64,000 nt of DNA from Vibrio hangzhouensis (GTDB lineage Bacteria > Pseudomonadota > Gammaproteobacteria > Enterobacterales > Vibrionaceae), in NCBI RefSeq assembly GCF_900107935.1, contig NZ_FNVG01000016.1, forward strand, positions 42,390-106,389, given 5' to 3'. The notes beneath the pieces were generated by a model. The model had not been told where the DNA came from. It searched no databases and worked only from the letters and a program-made list of their open reading frames with translations. Positions within the stretch are counted from its first letter, which is position 1, and each line of letters begins with the position of its first letter. The position numbers and the translations under genes are program-made. Positions 18,672 through 26,807 of the stretch are shown in pieces.

Positions 18672-19298
18672 ATGAATATAATTACCCGGACATACTGGCA
18701 ATATAAGCTCAGAGGAACAGGCTACGCTGAGCTATTTTCCAGTAAGACGCCCAATGAGTATGTCTCACTCGATTGTGAAACCACCAGTCTGGATCCAGAG
18801 GTAGCGGAAATTGTCACTATTGCGGCGACCAAAATCATCGACAACCGGATCATCACCAGCGATCCTTTTGAAGTCAGACTGTGTGCCCCCAAATCCCTCA
18901 GTGAAGACTCAGTAAAGATCCATCATATTACTCACAAAGAGCTGAAACACGGCATCAGTGAGAAGCAGGCCATGTCGGCGTTACTCGCGTTTATCGGCAA
19001 TCGCCCTCTGGTGGGGTACCACATTCGCTACGACAAAAAGATCCTCGACCGAGCTGCCAAAAAGCACTTGGGGTTTCCGTTGCCCAATGAGCTGGTTGAA
19101 GTCAGCCAAATCTACAATGATAAACTGCTCAAGTTGCTGCCCAACGGTTATTTTGATCTGAGCCTAGAGGCCATCTGCCGTCATCTACAGATCCCCAATT
19201 ATCACAAACACGATGCTCTTGAAGACGCCAAAGCGGCTGCGATGGTCTACCTGAAACTCACCCGGGGAACCCTTCCTCCATTCAGACCACAGAACTAA
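18672..19298 (+). CDS. DnaQ-like 3'-5' exonuclease
   Basis: A 208-residue DEDD-type exonuclease related to the DNA polymerase III epsilon subunit. Exo I is visible as Asp34 and Glu36 in SLDCETTSL, Exo II as GYHIRYDKKILDR (about 118-130), and Exo III as HDALEDAKAAA near 182-192 with the paired His and Asp of DEDDh enzymes. It is not the housekeeping dnaQ, lacking the beta-clamp motif I would expect. It starts 22 bp after the DUF294 gene and is surely co-transcribed with it. The cellular substrate (DNA, RNA or nucleotide) is unknown. Confidence 0.88.
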   Translation: MNIITRTYWQYKLRGTGYAELFSSKTPNEYVSLDCETTSLDPEVAEIVTIAATKIIDNRIITSDPFEVRLCAPKSLSEDSVKIHHITHKELKHGISEKQAMSALLAFIGNRPLVGYHIRYDKKILDRAAKKHLGFPLPNELVEVSQIYNDKLLKLLPNGYFDLSLEAICRHLQIPNYHKHDALEDAKAAAMVYLKLTRGTLPPFRPQN

Positions 19299-19383
19299 TT
19301 TAATGGTCTGACCTGAAAATGCGAGCCCTATCGCAAGTCTCATCTTAGCTAACCTATTCATTTTGATTGTTTTTATTTCACTA

Positions 19384-19395
19384 CGCCTAAAGTCT
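19384..19395. promoter_or_regulatory. Candidate CrbR operator upstream of acs
   Basis: CGCCTAAAGTCT, matching CGMCTAAAGTYK, ends 90 bp before the acs start. TAATCT (19411) or TAATAC (19427) could be -10 elements downstream. CrbR is known to activate acs in Vibrio; linking this exact motif to CrbR is inference. Confidence 0.5.
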
Positions 19396-19485
19396 AATTG
19401 CTGAAATCAGTAATCTAGACGAGAGTTAATACACGATGTAGTTCAGCCCAAGTCTGTAACAGCTCAATTCACAAGGAGAGTAGCA

Positions 19486-21435
19486 ATGAGTGAAGTTCAT
19501 GTTTATCCGGTAAAAGACAATATTAAAACCAATACACACGCGGATAACGACACTTACCTATCCATGTACCAACAATCAGTCACCGATCCGGAATCCTTCT
19601 GGGGCGAGCACGGTAAAATCGTCGACTGGATTAAGCCATTCACCAAAGTCAAACACACCTCGTTCGATACTGGCCACGTAGATATTCGCTGGTTTGAAGA
19701 CGGCACGCTTAATGTGTCAGCAAACTGCATTGACCGACATCTGGCTGAAAAAGGCGATGAGGTTGCCATCATTTGGGAAGGTGACAACCCTGAAGATGAT
19801 AAAACGCTGACTTTTAACGAGCTGCATAAAGAAGTCTGTAAGTTCTCCAATGCACTTAAAGCGCAAGGTGTTCACAAAGGCGACGTGGTGTGTCTGTATA
19901 TGCCCATGGTGCCGGAAGCAGCAATTGCTATGCTGGCCTGTACTCGAATTGGTGCCGTACACACCGTCGTCTTTGGCGGTTTCTCTCCGGAGGCACTATC
20001 AGGCCGCATCATCGACTCAGATGCGAAAGTGGTTATCACTGCAGATGAAGGGGTTCGTGGTGGACGTGCTGTTCCTCTCAAGAAAAACGTCGACGAGGCA
20101 CTGACAAACCCTGAAGTGAAGACCATCAGCAAAGTCATGGTACTTAAACGTACAGGTGGTGACGTGGACTGGCACGATCATCGTGATGTCTGGTGGCATG
20201 AAGCGACTGCGGACGCATCTGACGTTTGCCCACCAGAAGAAATGAAAGCCGAAGATCCACTGTTTATCCTTTACACCTCGGGTTCAACAGGTAAACCAAA
20301 AGGCGTACTGCACACCACTGGTGGCTATCTGGTGTACGCGACCATGACCTTTAAGTACGTCTTCGATTATCAACCCGGTGAGACCTTCTGGTGTACGGCA
20401 GACGTCGGCTGGATCACTGGCCACACCTACCTGGTCTATGGCCCATTGGCGAATGGGGCGAAAACCATCCTGTTTGAAGGTGTTCCAAACTATCCAGATA
20501 CGAGCCGCATGAGTGAAGTGGTCGATAAGCATCAGGTCAACATCTTATACACCGCACCAACGGCTATTCGCGCCCTGATGGCCAAAGGGGATGAAGCGGT
20601 GAAAGGTACCTCCCGTGACAGTTTGAGAATTATGGGCTCAGTGGGTGAGCCCATTAACCCTGAAGCGTGGGAGTGGTACTACAAAACCATTGGTAATGAG
20701 CAATCACCCATCGTCGACACTTGGTGGCAGACAGAAACTGGCGGTATTCTCATCACGCCGCTTCCAGGCGCAACAGCATTAAAGCCGGGCTCCGCCACTC
20801 GTCCATTCTTTGGTGTCCAACCAGCTTTGGTCGATAACATGGGTAACATTGTAGAAGGTGCAACGGAAGGAAACCTGGTCATTCTCGACTCATGGCCAGG
20901 GCAGATGCGTACCGTTTATGGTGACCATGACCGCTTCGAGCAGACCTATTTCTCGACTTTCAGAGGCATGTATTTCACTGGTGATGGCGCACGTCGCGAT
21001 GAAGATGGTTATTACTGGATCACTGGCCGCGTGGATGACGTACTGAACGTATCTGGTCACCGTATGGGTACAGCGGAAATAGAATCTGCGTTAGTCGCAT
21101 TCGATAAGATCGCTGAGGCAGCTATTGTGGGCATTCCTCACGATATTAAAGGCCAGGCCATTTACGCCTACATAACGCTGAATGACGGCGAGTTCCCATC
21201 CGCGGAGCTTCACAAAGAAGTGAAAGATTGGGTACGTAAAGAAATTGGTCCAATCGCGACACCGGATGTGCTGCACTGGACTGACTCCCTGCCTAAGACC
21301 CGTTCAGGTAAGATCATGCGTCGAATTCTGCGTAAAATTGCTACTGGCGATACCAGCAACTTAGGGGACACATCAACGCTTGCCGATCCGAGCGTGGTGG
21401 ACAAACTGATCGCCGAAAAAGCCGAACTCGCATAA
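19486..21435 (+). CDS. acs: Acetyl-coenzyme A synthetase
   Basis: AMP-forming enzyme that activates acetate to acetyl-CoA through an acetyl-adenylate, the key step of acetate scavenging. All adenylate-forming motifs are present: LYTSGSTGKPKGV (about 264-276), WWQTETGG near 414, YWITGRVDDVLNVSGHRMGT, and the C-terminal TRSGKIMRR with Lys609, the residue inactivated by acetylation in enteric Acs. The 649 residues match the family (about 650). A GGAGAG ribosome site precedes ATG. It is monocistronic, closed by a terminator, and is the main known target of CrbS/CrbR. Confidence 0.97.
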   Translation: MSEVHVYPVKDNIKTNTHADNDTYLSMYQQSVTDPESFWGEHGKIVDWIKPFTKVKHTSFDTGHVDIRWFEDGTLNVSANCIDRHLAEKGDEVAIIWEGDNPEDDKTLTFNELHKEVCKFSNALKAQGVHKGDVVCLYMPMVPEAAIAMLACTRIGAVHTVVFGGFSPEALSGRIIDSDAKVVITADEGVRGGRAVPLKKNVDEALTNPEVKTISKVMVLKRTGGDVDWHDHRDVWWHEATADASDVCPPEEMKAEDPLFILYTSGSTGKPKGVLHTTGGYLVYATMTFKYVFDYQPGETFWCTADVGWITGHTYLVYGPLANGAKTILFEGVPNYPDTSRMSEVVDKHQVNILYTAPTAIRALMAKGDEAVKGTSRDSLRIMGSVGEPINPEAWEWYYKTIGNEQSPIVDTWWQTETGGILITPLPGATALKPGSATRPFFGVQPALVDNMGNIVEGATEGNLVILDSWPGQMRTVYGDHDRFEQTYFSTFRGMYFTGDGARRDEDGYYWITGRVDDVLNVSGHRMGTAEIESALVAFDKIAEAAIVGIPHDIKGQAIYAYITLNDGEFPSAELHKEVKDWVRKEIGPIATPDVLHWTDSLPKTRSGKIMRRILRKIATGDTSNLGDTSTLADPSVVDKLIAEKAELA

Positions 21436-21457
21436 ATCTGCCAACAAGCCACGAACA

Positions 21458-21486
21458 AACCGTCCAGTTTTTGGGCGGTTTTTTTG
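21458..21486 (+). terminator. Intrinsic terminator after acs
   Basis: The stem AACCGTCCA / TGGGCGGTT with a GTTTT loop is followed by more Ts. Confidence 0.82.
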
Positions 21487-21568
21487 TATCAAGTTTTTTC
21501 ATCCCACTGTCAAAATGTGCTCTGTGTGGCAATTTTCCTGCTAAATAAGAGGTGATTAGACCAGTAAA

Positions 21569-21599
21569 TTGCTGCTAAATGCTGTGAATTAGCTATAAT
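21569..21599 (+). promoter_or_regulatory. Probable promoter of aroQ-accBC
   Basis: A perfect -10 hexamer TATAAT lies at 21594-21599, with TTGCTG at 21569-21574 as -35; the 19-bp spacing is long. This gives a leader of about 105 nt before aroQ. Confidence 0.45.
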
Positions 21600-21710
21600 C
21601 TTGGTCAATTTTTAAAAATCCGTGGTTTTTGAACTTCTCACAACCTCTGATTTTTATGTAAACTTGAGATAATCATCATTTATTTCACGTTAACCGAAGA
21701 TGGCGACATT

Positions 21711-22160
21711 ATGACAGCAAAGTCACGAATTCTAGTTTTAAATGGCCCAAATCTTAACCTGTTAGGGGTAAGAGAGCCTGGACATTACGGTAGTGAAACA
21801 CTACAACAAATCGTTGATAACCTGACAGAGCAAGCTGCAGTCGAAGGCGTTGAACTCAACCATCTTCAGTCCAACCGTGAATATGAGCTAATTGAAGCGA
21901 TTCATGCTGCGTACGGAAATACTGATTTTATCATTATTAACCCCGCTGCATTTACCCATACCAGCGTGGCTCTGAGAGATGCGCTGCTAGGTGTTTCAAT
22001 CCCGTTTATCGAAGTACACCTATCTAACGTTCATGCCCGAGAAACATTCCGCCATCATTCCTATCTGTCCGATGTGGCACAGGGAGTCATTTGTGGATTG
22101 GGTTCACAAGGCTATGAATTTGCGCTTTCAGCGGCCATAAAAACGCTGAAAGCAAAATAA
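21711..22160 (+). CDS. aroQ: Type II 3-dehydroquinate dehydratase
   Basis: Dodecameric shikimate-pathway enzyme that dehydrates 3-dehydroquinate. Family marks are ILVLNGPNLNLLGVREPGHYG at the N-terminus with the catalytic Tyr and Arg, the ESNREYE-like block (here QSNREYELIEAIH), IINPAAFTHTSVALRDAL, and the HLSNVHARETFRHHS loop holding the catalytic His. The 149 residues are normal. accB and accC follow closely, an arrangement common in gammaproteobacteria, so the three probably share the promoter near 21594. Confidence 0.97.
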   Translation: MTAKSRILVLNGPNLNLLGVREPGHYGSETLQQIVDNLTEQAAVEGVELNHLQSNREYELIEAIHAAYGNTDFIIINPAAFTHTSVALRDALLGVSIPFIEVHLSNVHARETFRHHSYLSDVAQGVICGLGSQGYEFALSAAIKTLKAK

Positions 22161-22219
22161 CCAAATACTCTACGGCTGTTACTTAAGCCGTCTTACTCAC
22201 AAGACAAAGAGAAAGAAAC

Positions 22220-22690
22220 ATGGATATTCGTAAAATTAAAAAGCTAATCGAACTGGTTGAAGAGTCTGGCATTGCAGAGCTAGAAATTTCTGAAGGTGAA
22301 GAATCGGTACGTATCAGCCGCAACAGCCCGGTAAGCGCAGCACCAGCACCAGTTCAATACGCAGCAGCACCTGCTCCAGCAGCAGCGCCAGCACCTGCAG
22401 CTCCTGCGGCGCCAGCACCAGCGGCATCTGCAGACGAGCCAGCAGCAGCGCCAGCTGGTCACCAAGTTCTTTCTCCAATGGTTGGTACGTTCTACAGCGC
22501 TCCAAGCCCAGATGCGAAGCCATTTGTAAAAGTAGGCCAACAAGTTAACGCTGGCGATACTCTATGTATCGTTGAAGCGATGAAGATGATGAACCAAATC
22601 GAAGCAGACAAGTCTGGTGTGATTGCAGCAATCCTTGTTGAAGATGGCCAACCTGTCGAGTTCGATCAAGCTCTAGTAATTATCGAATAA
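22220..22690 (+). CDS. accB: Biotin carboxyl carrier protein of acetyl-CoA carboxylase
   Basis: Carrier subunit of acetyl-CoA carboxylase, the first committed step of fatty-acid synthesis. The N-terminal ~35 residues form the oligomerisation part (IRKIKKLIELVEESGIAELE). An Ala/Pro-rich flexible linker (about 37-80) precedes the biotinyl domain with the EAMKMMN motif, where Lys122 is biotinylated. The 156 residues match E. coli AccB. It starts 59 bp after aroQ and 15 bp before accC. Codon use is strongly biased, as expected for a highly expressed gene; in E. coli AccB represses its own operon. Confidence 0.98.
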   Translation: MDIRKIKKLIELVEESGIAELEISEGEESVRISRNSPVSAAPAPVQYAAAPAPAAAPAPAAPAAPAPAASADEPAAAPAGHQVLSPMVGTFYSAPSPDAKPFVKVGQQVNAGDTLCIVEAMKMMNQIEADKSGVIAAILVEDGQPVEFDQALVIIE

Positions 22691-22705
22691 TAGAGAGCGC
22701 TCATT

Positions 22706-24049
22706 ATGTTAGATAAATTAGTAATCGCGAACCGTGGTGAAATTGCACTACGTATTCTGCGAGCATGTAAAGAGCTAGGTATCAAAACGGTTGCGGTTCA
22801 CTCAACGGCTGACCGCGACCTTAAGCACGTGCTACTAGCAGACGAAACCATCTGTATTGGTCCTGCACGCGGTATCGATAGCTACCTAAATATTCCTCGC
22901 ATTATTAGTGCAGCGGAAGTGACTGGTGCAGTTGCTATCCACCCTGGTTATGGTTTCCTATCTGAAAACGCTGACTTTGCTGAACAAGTAGAGCGTAGTG
23001 GTTTCATTTTTGTCGGACCAAAAGCAGAAACGATTCGCCTGATGGGTGACAAAGTTTCAGCAATCAACTCGATGAAGAAAGCGGGTGTACCTTGCGTTCC
23101 TGGTTCTGATGGGCCTTTGGACGACAACGAAACTAAGAACAAAGCACACGCTAAACGCATTGGTTACCCAGTCATCATCAAAGCCTCTGGTGGCGGTGGT
23201 GGTCGTGGTATGCGTGTAGTACGTAGCGAAGGTGACCTCATTGAAGCTATCGCTATGACACGTGCAGAAGCAAAGGCAGCTTTCAACAACGATATGGTTT
23301 ATATGGAGAAATTCCTGGAAAACCCACGTCACGTTGAAGTTCAGGTGATTGCTGATGGCCAAGGTGGCGCTATTCACCTAGGTGAGCGTGACTGTTCTAT
23401 GCAGCGTCGTCACCAAAAAGTAGTTGAAGAAGCTCCAGCTCCAGGTATCACTGAAGAAATGCGTAAGTACATCGGTGAGCGTTGTACTCGTGCATGTATT
23501 GAAATTGGTTACCGCGGTGCAGGTACATTTGAGTTCCTATACGAAAACGGTGAGTTCTATTTCATCGAAATGAACACTCGTATTCAGGTAGAGCACCCAG
23601 TAACAGAGATGGTAACCGGCGTAGACCTAATCAAAGAGCAGCTTCGTGTTGCAGCAGGTCAGCCGCTGTCTTTCACTCAAGATGATATCAAGCTTCGTGG
23701 CCACGCTATCGAGTGTCGTATCAATGCGGAAGACCCTGAGCGTTTCCTACCATGTCCAGGTACCATCACGCGTTTCCACGCGCCGGGTGGCATGGGTGTT
23801 CGTTGGGAGTCTCACATCTACACAGGCTACACCGTACCTCCTCACTACGATTCAATGATCGGCAAGCTGATCACCTTTGGTGAGAACCGCGATGTTGCCA
23901 TTGCTCGTATGAAGAACGCACTGGGTGAGATGATTGTGGAAGGTATTAAAACTAATATCACGCTGCAAGAATCGATTATGAATGATGAAAACTTCCAACA
24001 CGGTGGTGCCAACATTCATTACCTAGAGAAAAAGCTTGGCATGAGCTAG
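22706..24049 (+). CDS. accC: Biotin carboxylase subunit of acetyl-CoA carboxylase
   Basis: ATP-grasp enzyme that carboxylates the biotin carried on AccB. Recognisable blocks include MLDKLVIANRGEIALRILRA at the start, HPGYGFLSENADFA, the glycine-rich ATP lid KASGGGGGRGMRVV (about 159-172), and EMNTRIQVEHPVTEMVTGVD with the conserved metal and catalytic residues. The 447 residues fit the family. It is translationally close to accB (15 bp gap) and ends the aroQ-accBC unit at a terminator. Confidence 0.98.
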   Translation: MLDKLVIANRGEIALRILRACKELGIKTVAVHSTADRDLKHVLLADETICIGPARGIDSYLNIPRIISAAEVTGAVAIHPGYGFLSENADFAEQVERSGFIFVGPKAETIRLMGDKVSAINSMKKAGVPCVPGSDGPLDDNETKNKAHAKRIGYPVIIKASGGGGGRGMRVVRSEGDLIEAIAMTRAEAKAAFNNDMVYMEKFLENPRHVEVQVIADGQGGAIHLGERDCSMQRRHQKVVEEAPAPGITEEMRKYIGERCTRACIEIGYRGAGTFEFLYENGEFYFIEMNTRIQVEHPVTEMVTGVDLIKEQLRVAAGQPLSFTQDDIKLRGHAIECRINAEDPERFLPCPGTITRFHAPGGMGVRWESHIYTGYTVPPHYDSMIGKLITFGENRDVAIARMKNALGEMIVEGIKTNITLQESIMNDENFQHGGANIHYLEKKLGMS

Positions 24050-24067
24050 GCACTTTCTAAAAATACT

Positions 24068-24093
24068 AAAAACCCACTACGGTGGGTTTTTTT
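24068..24093 (+). terminator. Intrinsic terminator after accC
   Basis: The stem AAACCCAC / GTGGGTTT around a short loop is followed by a T run. Confidence 0.85.
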
Positions 24094-24155
24094 ATGCTCA
24101 CTCAACGCGAATCTGCTACACTCTGCGCAAAATTCGTCAAGCAAGGACCCAACTC

Positions 24156-25037
24156 ATGCCTTGGATTCAAATCAAACTAAATGCGACCAACGAAAACGCT
24201 GAACAAATCGGCGATATGTTGATGGAAGAAACTGGCGCTCTATCCGTCACCTTCCTGGATGCACATGATACCCCTGTTTTTGAGCCGTTACCTGGTGAGA
24301 CTCGTCTGTGGGGCGATACTGACATCGTAGCACTGTACGATGCAGAAGCGGACACCAAGCTTATTCTAGCGCAAATCACTGCGTCAAATATGCTCGCAGA
24401 GGGCTTTGCTCATAAAGTTGAGCAGCTTGAAGATAAAGATTGGGAACGTGAGTGGATGGAAAACTTCCACCCAATGAAGTTTGGCGAACGCCTTTGGATT
24501 TGCCCAAGCTGGCGTGATGTTCCAGAGCCAGATGCTGTCAATGTGATGCTAGACCCGGGTCTGGCTTTCGGTACAGGTACGCACCCTACTACGGCTCTAT
24601 GTCTTGAATGGCTAGAATCTTTAGACCTTGCTGGTAAAACCGTTATCGACTTTGGTTGTGGTTCTGGGATCCTGGCTATCGCAGCGATCAAACTTGGCGC
24701 AGCAAAAGTCATCGGGATCGACATCGATCCTCAGGCTCTGACCGCATCAAAGGATAACGCAGAGCGCAATGGCGTCGCTGACCAACTAGAGCTATTCCTG
24801 CCACAGAACCAACCTGAAGGCTTAATTGCGGATGTGGTCGTTGCCAATATCCTCGCTGGCCCACTTCGTGATCTGTCTGACATCATTAAAGGCTTGGTAA
24901 AAGATGGCGGTCAGCTTGCCATGTCTGGCGTGTTAGACACTCAGGCAGAAGATGTCGCGAACTACTACCGTGACGAGATGACTATCGACCCAATCGTTGA
25001 GCTCAATGAATGGTGCCGAATCTCGGGTAAAAAGTAA
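24156..25037 (+). CDS. prmA: Ribosomal protein L11 methyltransferase
   Basis: SAM-dependent methyltransferase that trimethylates lysines and the N-terminus of ribosomal protein L11. An N-terminal substrate-binding domain (MPWIQIKLNATNENAEQIGD) is joined to a Rossmann methyltransferase domain with motif I VIDFGCGSGILAIAAIKLGA (about 162-181), the acidic ribose-binding GIDIDPQAL, and the NILAGPL motif IV. The 293 residues equal the usual length. It lies between accC and dusB as in many gammaproteobacteria, with a strong terminator after it. Confidence 0.97.
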   Translation: MPWIQIKLNATNENAEQIGDMLMEETGALSVTFLDAHDTPVFEPLPGETRLWGDTDIVALYDAEADTKLILAQITASNMLAEGFAHKVEQLEDKDWEREWMENFHPMKFGERLWICPSWRDVPEPDAVNVMLDPGLAFGTGTHPTTALCLEWLESLDLAGKTVIDFGCGSGILAIAAIKLGAAKVIGIDIDPQALTASKDNAERNGVADQLELFLPQNQPEGLIADVVVANILAGPLRDLSDIIKGLVKDGGQLAMSGVLDTQAEDVANYYRDEMTIDPIVELNEWCRISGKK

Positions 25038-25052
25038 CCATTATTATTTACA

Positions 25053-25090
25053 AAGCAGTGCGTTAGCCCGCTAACGCACTGCTTTTTTTT
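25053..25090 (+). terminator. Strong intrinsic terminator after prmA
   Basis: A 14-bp perfect stem AAGCAGTGCGTTAG / CTAACGCACTGCTT with a CCCG loop is followed by a run of Ts. Confidence 0.92.
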
Positions 25091-25173
25091 GTTGATGCAG
25101 AATAGTTTTACCACTAAACGCCTGAAAATCAGGCAATTTGCAGAAACAAATTGTAAATGCTCAAATATTAGTC

Positions 25174-25210
25174 TTTTCACGCACCGAAAAAATGCGTAAA
25201 ATGCGCGCCC
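25174..25210 (+). promoter_or_regulatory. Promoter of dusB-fis with GC-rich discriminator
   Basis: TTTTCA (25174-25179), a 17-bp spacer and TAAAAT (25197-25202) are followed directly by GCGCGCCC. A G+C-rich discriminator is the mark of stringently controlled promoters; E. coli dusB-fis is known to be shut off by ppGpp and at stationary phase. Confidence 0.65.
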
Positions 25211-25237
25211 TTGCTTGTGTAAACCTGTGGCGATGTT

Positions 25238-26206
25238 TTGAAAATCGGACAATACCAACTTAAGAACAACCTAATTGTTGCACCTATGGCAGGTGTAACC
25301 GATAGACCGTTCCGAGAGTTGTGCCTTCGTTATGGTGCAGGAATGGCGGTCAGTGAAATGATGTCGTCCAATCCTAAACTATGGAAAACAGCTAAGTCAC
25401 AGCAACGCATGGTGCATGAGGGCGAGTCGGGTATTCGCTCCGTGCAAATAGCAGGCGCCGATCCCAAGCTTATGGCTGAAGCGGCACAATTCAGCGTTGA
25501 GAACGGTGCGCAAATCATCGACATCAACATGGGTTGCCCTGCTAAAAAAGTGAATAAAAAGCTCGCGGGCTCTGCACTACTCAAGTACCCGGATATCATT
25601 GAAGATATCTTGCGTACCGTCGTAGATGCTGTAGATGTTCCAGTAACATTGAAAACCCGTACAGGCTGGGATACAGAAAACAAAAACTGTGTCCAAATCG
25701 CAAAACTTGCCGAAGACTGCGGCATACAAGCGCTCGCCCTTCATGGTCGAACCCGAACTTGTATGTATAAAGGCGAGGCAGAATACGACAGCATCAGAGC
25801 GGTAAAACAGGCTGTCTCAATACCGGTTATCGCTAACGGTGATATCGATAGCCCTGAGAAAGCCCAACATGTACTGGAGTACACCGGTGCAGACGCTTTG
25901 ATGATTGGACGTCCGGCCCAAGGACGGCCATGGATTTTTGAGGAAATCCAACACTATTTGGAAAACGGCACACTGATGCCAGAGCGCCCTATTAAGGACG
26001 TTCAGGGTATCTTGCTTGGTCATGTTCAGGCACTGCACCAGTTCTATGGTGAGTATTTAGGTCCACGCATCGCGCGTAAGCATGTTGGCTGGTATTTAAA
26101 AGAACATGAACAGGCCAGTGAGTTCCGCCGTGCCTTCAACGCTATCGACGCTGCCAACGAACAGCTCGATGCATTGCAAGGCTATTTTGAAAACGTTGCA
26201 TCATAA
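25238..26206 (+). CDS. dusB: tRNA-dihydrouridine synthase B
   Basis: Flavin-dependent enzyme that reduces uridine (position 17 in E. coli) in tRNA. A TIM-barrel FMN domain carries PMAGVTDRPFRELCLRYGAG, INMGCPAKKVNKKLAGSALL with the catalytic Cys, and TLKTRTGWD; a C-terminal helical RNA-binding domain follows. Translation starts at TTG (KIGQYQL follows, as in E. coli MRIGQYQL); the ATG at 25233 is out of frame and stops at once. The 322 residues match E. coli (321). It is the first gene of the dusB-fis operon, 23 bp before fis. Confidence 0.96.
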   Translation: MKIGQYQLKNNLIVAPMAGVTDRPFRELCLRYGAGMAVSEMMSSNPKLWKTAKSQQRMVHEGESGIRSVQIAGADPKLMAEAAQFSVENGAQIIDINMGCPAKKVNKKLAGSALLKYPDIIEDILRTVVDAVDVPVTLKTRTGWDTENKNCVQIAKLAEDCGIQALALHGRTRTCMYKGEAEYDSIRAVKQAVSIPVIANGDIDSPEKAQHVLEYTGADALMIGRPAQGRPWIFEEIQHYLENGTLMPERPIKDVQGILLGHVQALHQFYGEYLGPRIARKHVGWYLKEHEQASEFRRAFNAIDAANEQLDALQGYFENVAS

Positions 26207-26229
26207 TTACGAGAAGAGCTAAACCGATT

Positions 26230-26526
26230 ATGTTCGAACAAAATTTGACTTCAGAACCATTGACAGTTACTACAGTAACATCTCAAGACCAGATCACACA
26301 GAAGCCACTACGTGACTCTGTCAAAGCGTCTCTAAAGAACTACCTTGCTCAATTAAATGGTCAAGACGTCACTGAATTGTATGAACTAGTTCTAGCGGAA
26401 GTTGAACAGCCGCTACTAGACACCATCATGCAGTACACTCGCGGTAACCAAACTCGCGCAGCAACAATGATGGGTATCAACCGCGGTACTCTTCGTAAGA
26501 AGCTTAAGAAATACGGCATGAACTAA
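26230..26526 (+). CDS. fis: DNA-binding protein Fis
   Basis: Homodimeric nucleoid protein and growth-phase regulator that activates rRNA promoters and bends DNA. The 98 residues equal E. coli Fis in length; the C-terminal helix-turn-helix (about 73-95, TRAATMMGINRGTLRKKLKKYG) is essentially identical to the enteric protein. It follows dusB, whose promoter (25174-25210) drives it. A terminator follows. Confidence 0.98.
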   Translation: MFEQNLTSEPLTVTTVTSQDQITQKPLRDSVKASLKNYLAQLNGQDVTELYELVLAEVEQPLLDTIMQYTRGNQTRAATMMGINRGTLRKKLKKYGMN

Positions 26527-26550
26527 TCCGTCCGGATTGTTAATGTGAAG

Positions 26551-26578
26551 AAGCCAGAGCCGATGCTCTGGCTTTTTT
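26551..26578 (+). terminator. Intrinsic terminator after fis
   Basis: The stem AAGCCAGAGC / GCTCTGGCTT with a CGAT loop is followed by Ts. Confidence 0.9.
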
Positions 26579-26807
26579 ATTATCATCCACACAGTGCTCT
26601 GCACCCTGTAGAGTATGCCATTCCATAAATGCCAAGCGGGTCAAACTTTAGACTATTGGAGCATAGCCCCCCGCCATTTCCTGTCGTATCGTAGATCCGA
26701 TAATCATCACCAGGGTTATCAATCTGGCCCCAAACAATAATAACAGTCAGCATGCCAACGCACAGTGTTGGTAATGCGTTCACCTTTAAGAAAAAGGAGT
26801 TCTTAGG

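Noticed and set aside
22320..22450. Repetitive GCA/CCA-rich DNA in accB, at first sight a tandem repeat
   Set aside because: It encodes the normal Ala/Pro linker of the biotin carrier protein.
22280..22543. Cys/Trp-rich frames antisense to accB
   Set aside because: Produced by the Ala/Pro-rich linker of AccB read backwards.
26583..26783. 66-aa leftward frame between fis and the chemoreceptor (GTG start, several Cys)
   Set aside because: No ribosome site, a terminator overlaps its surroundings, composition is not protein-like, and it lies in the likely promoter region of the chemoreceptor.
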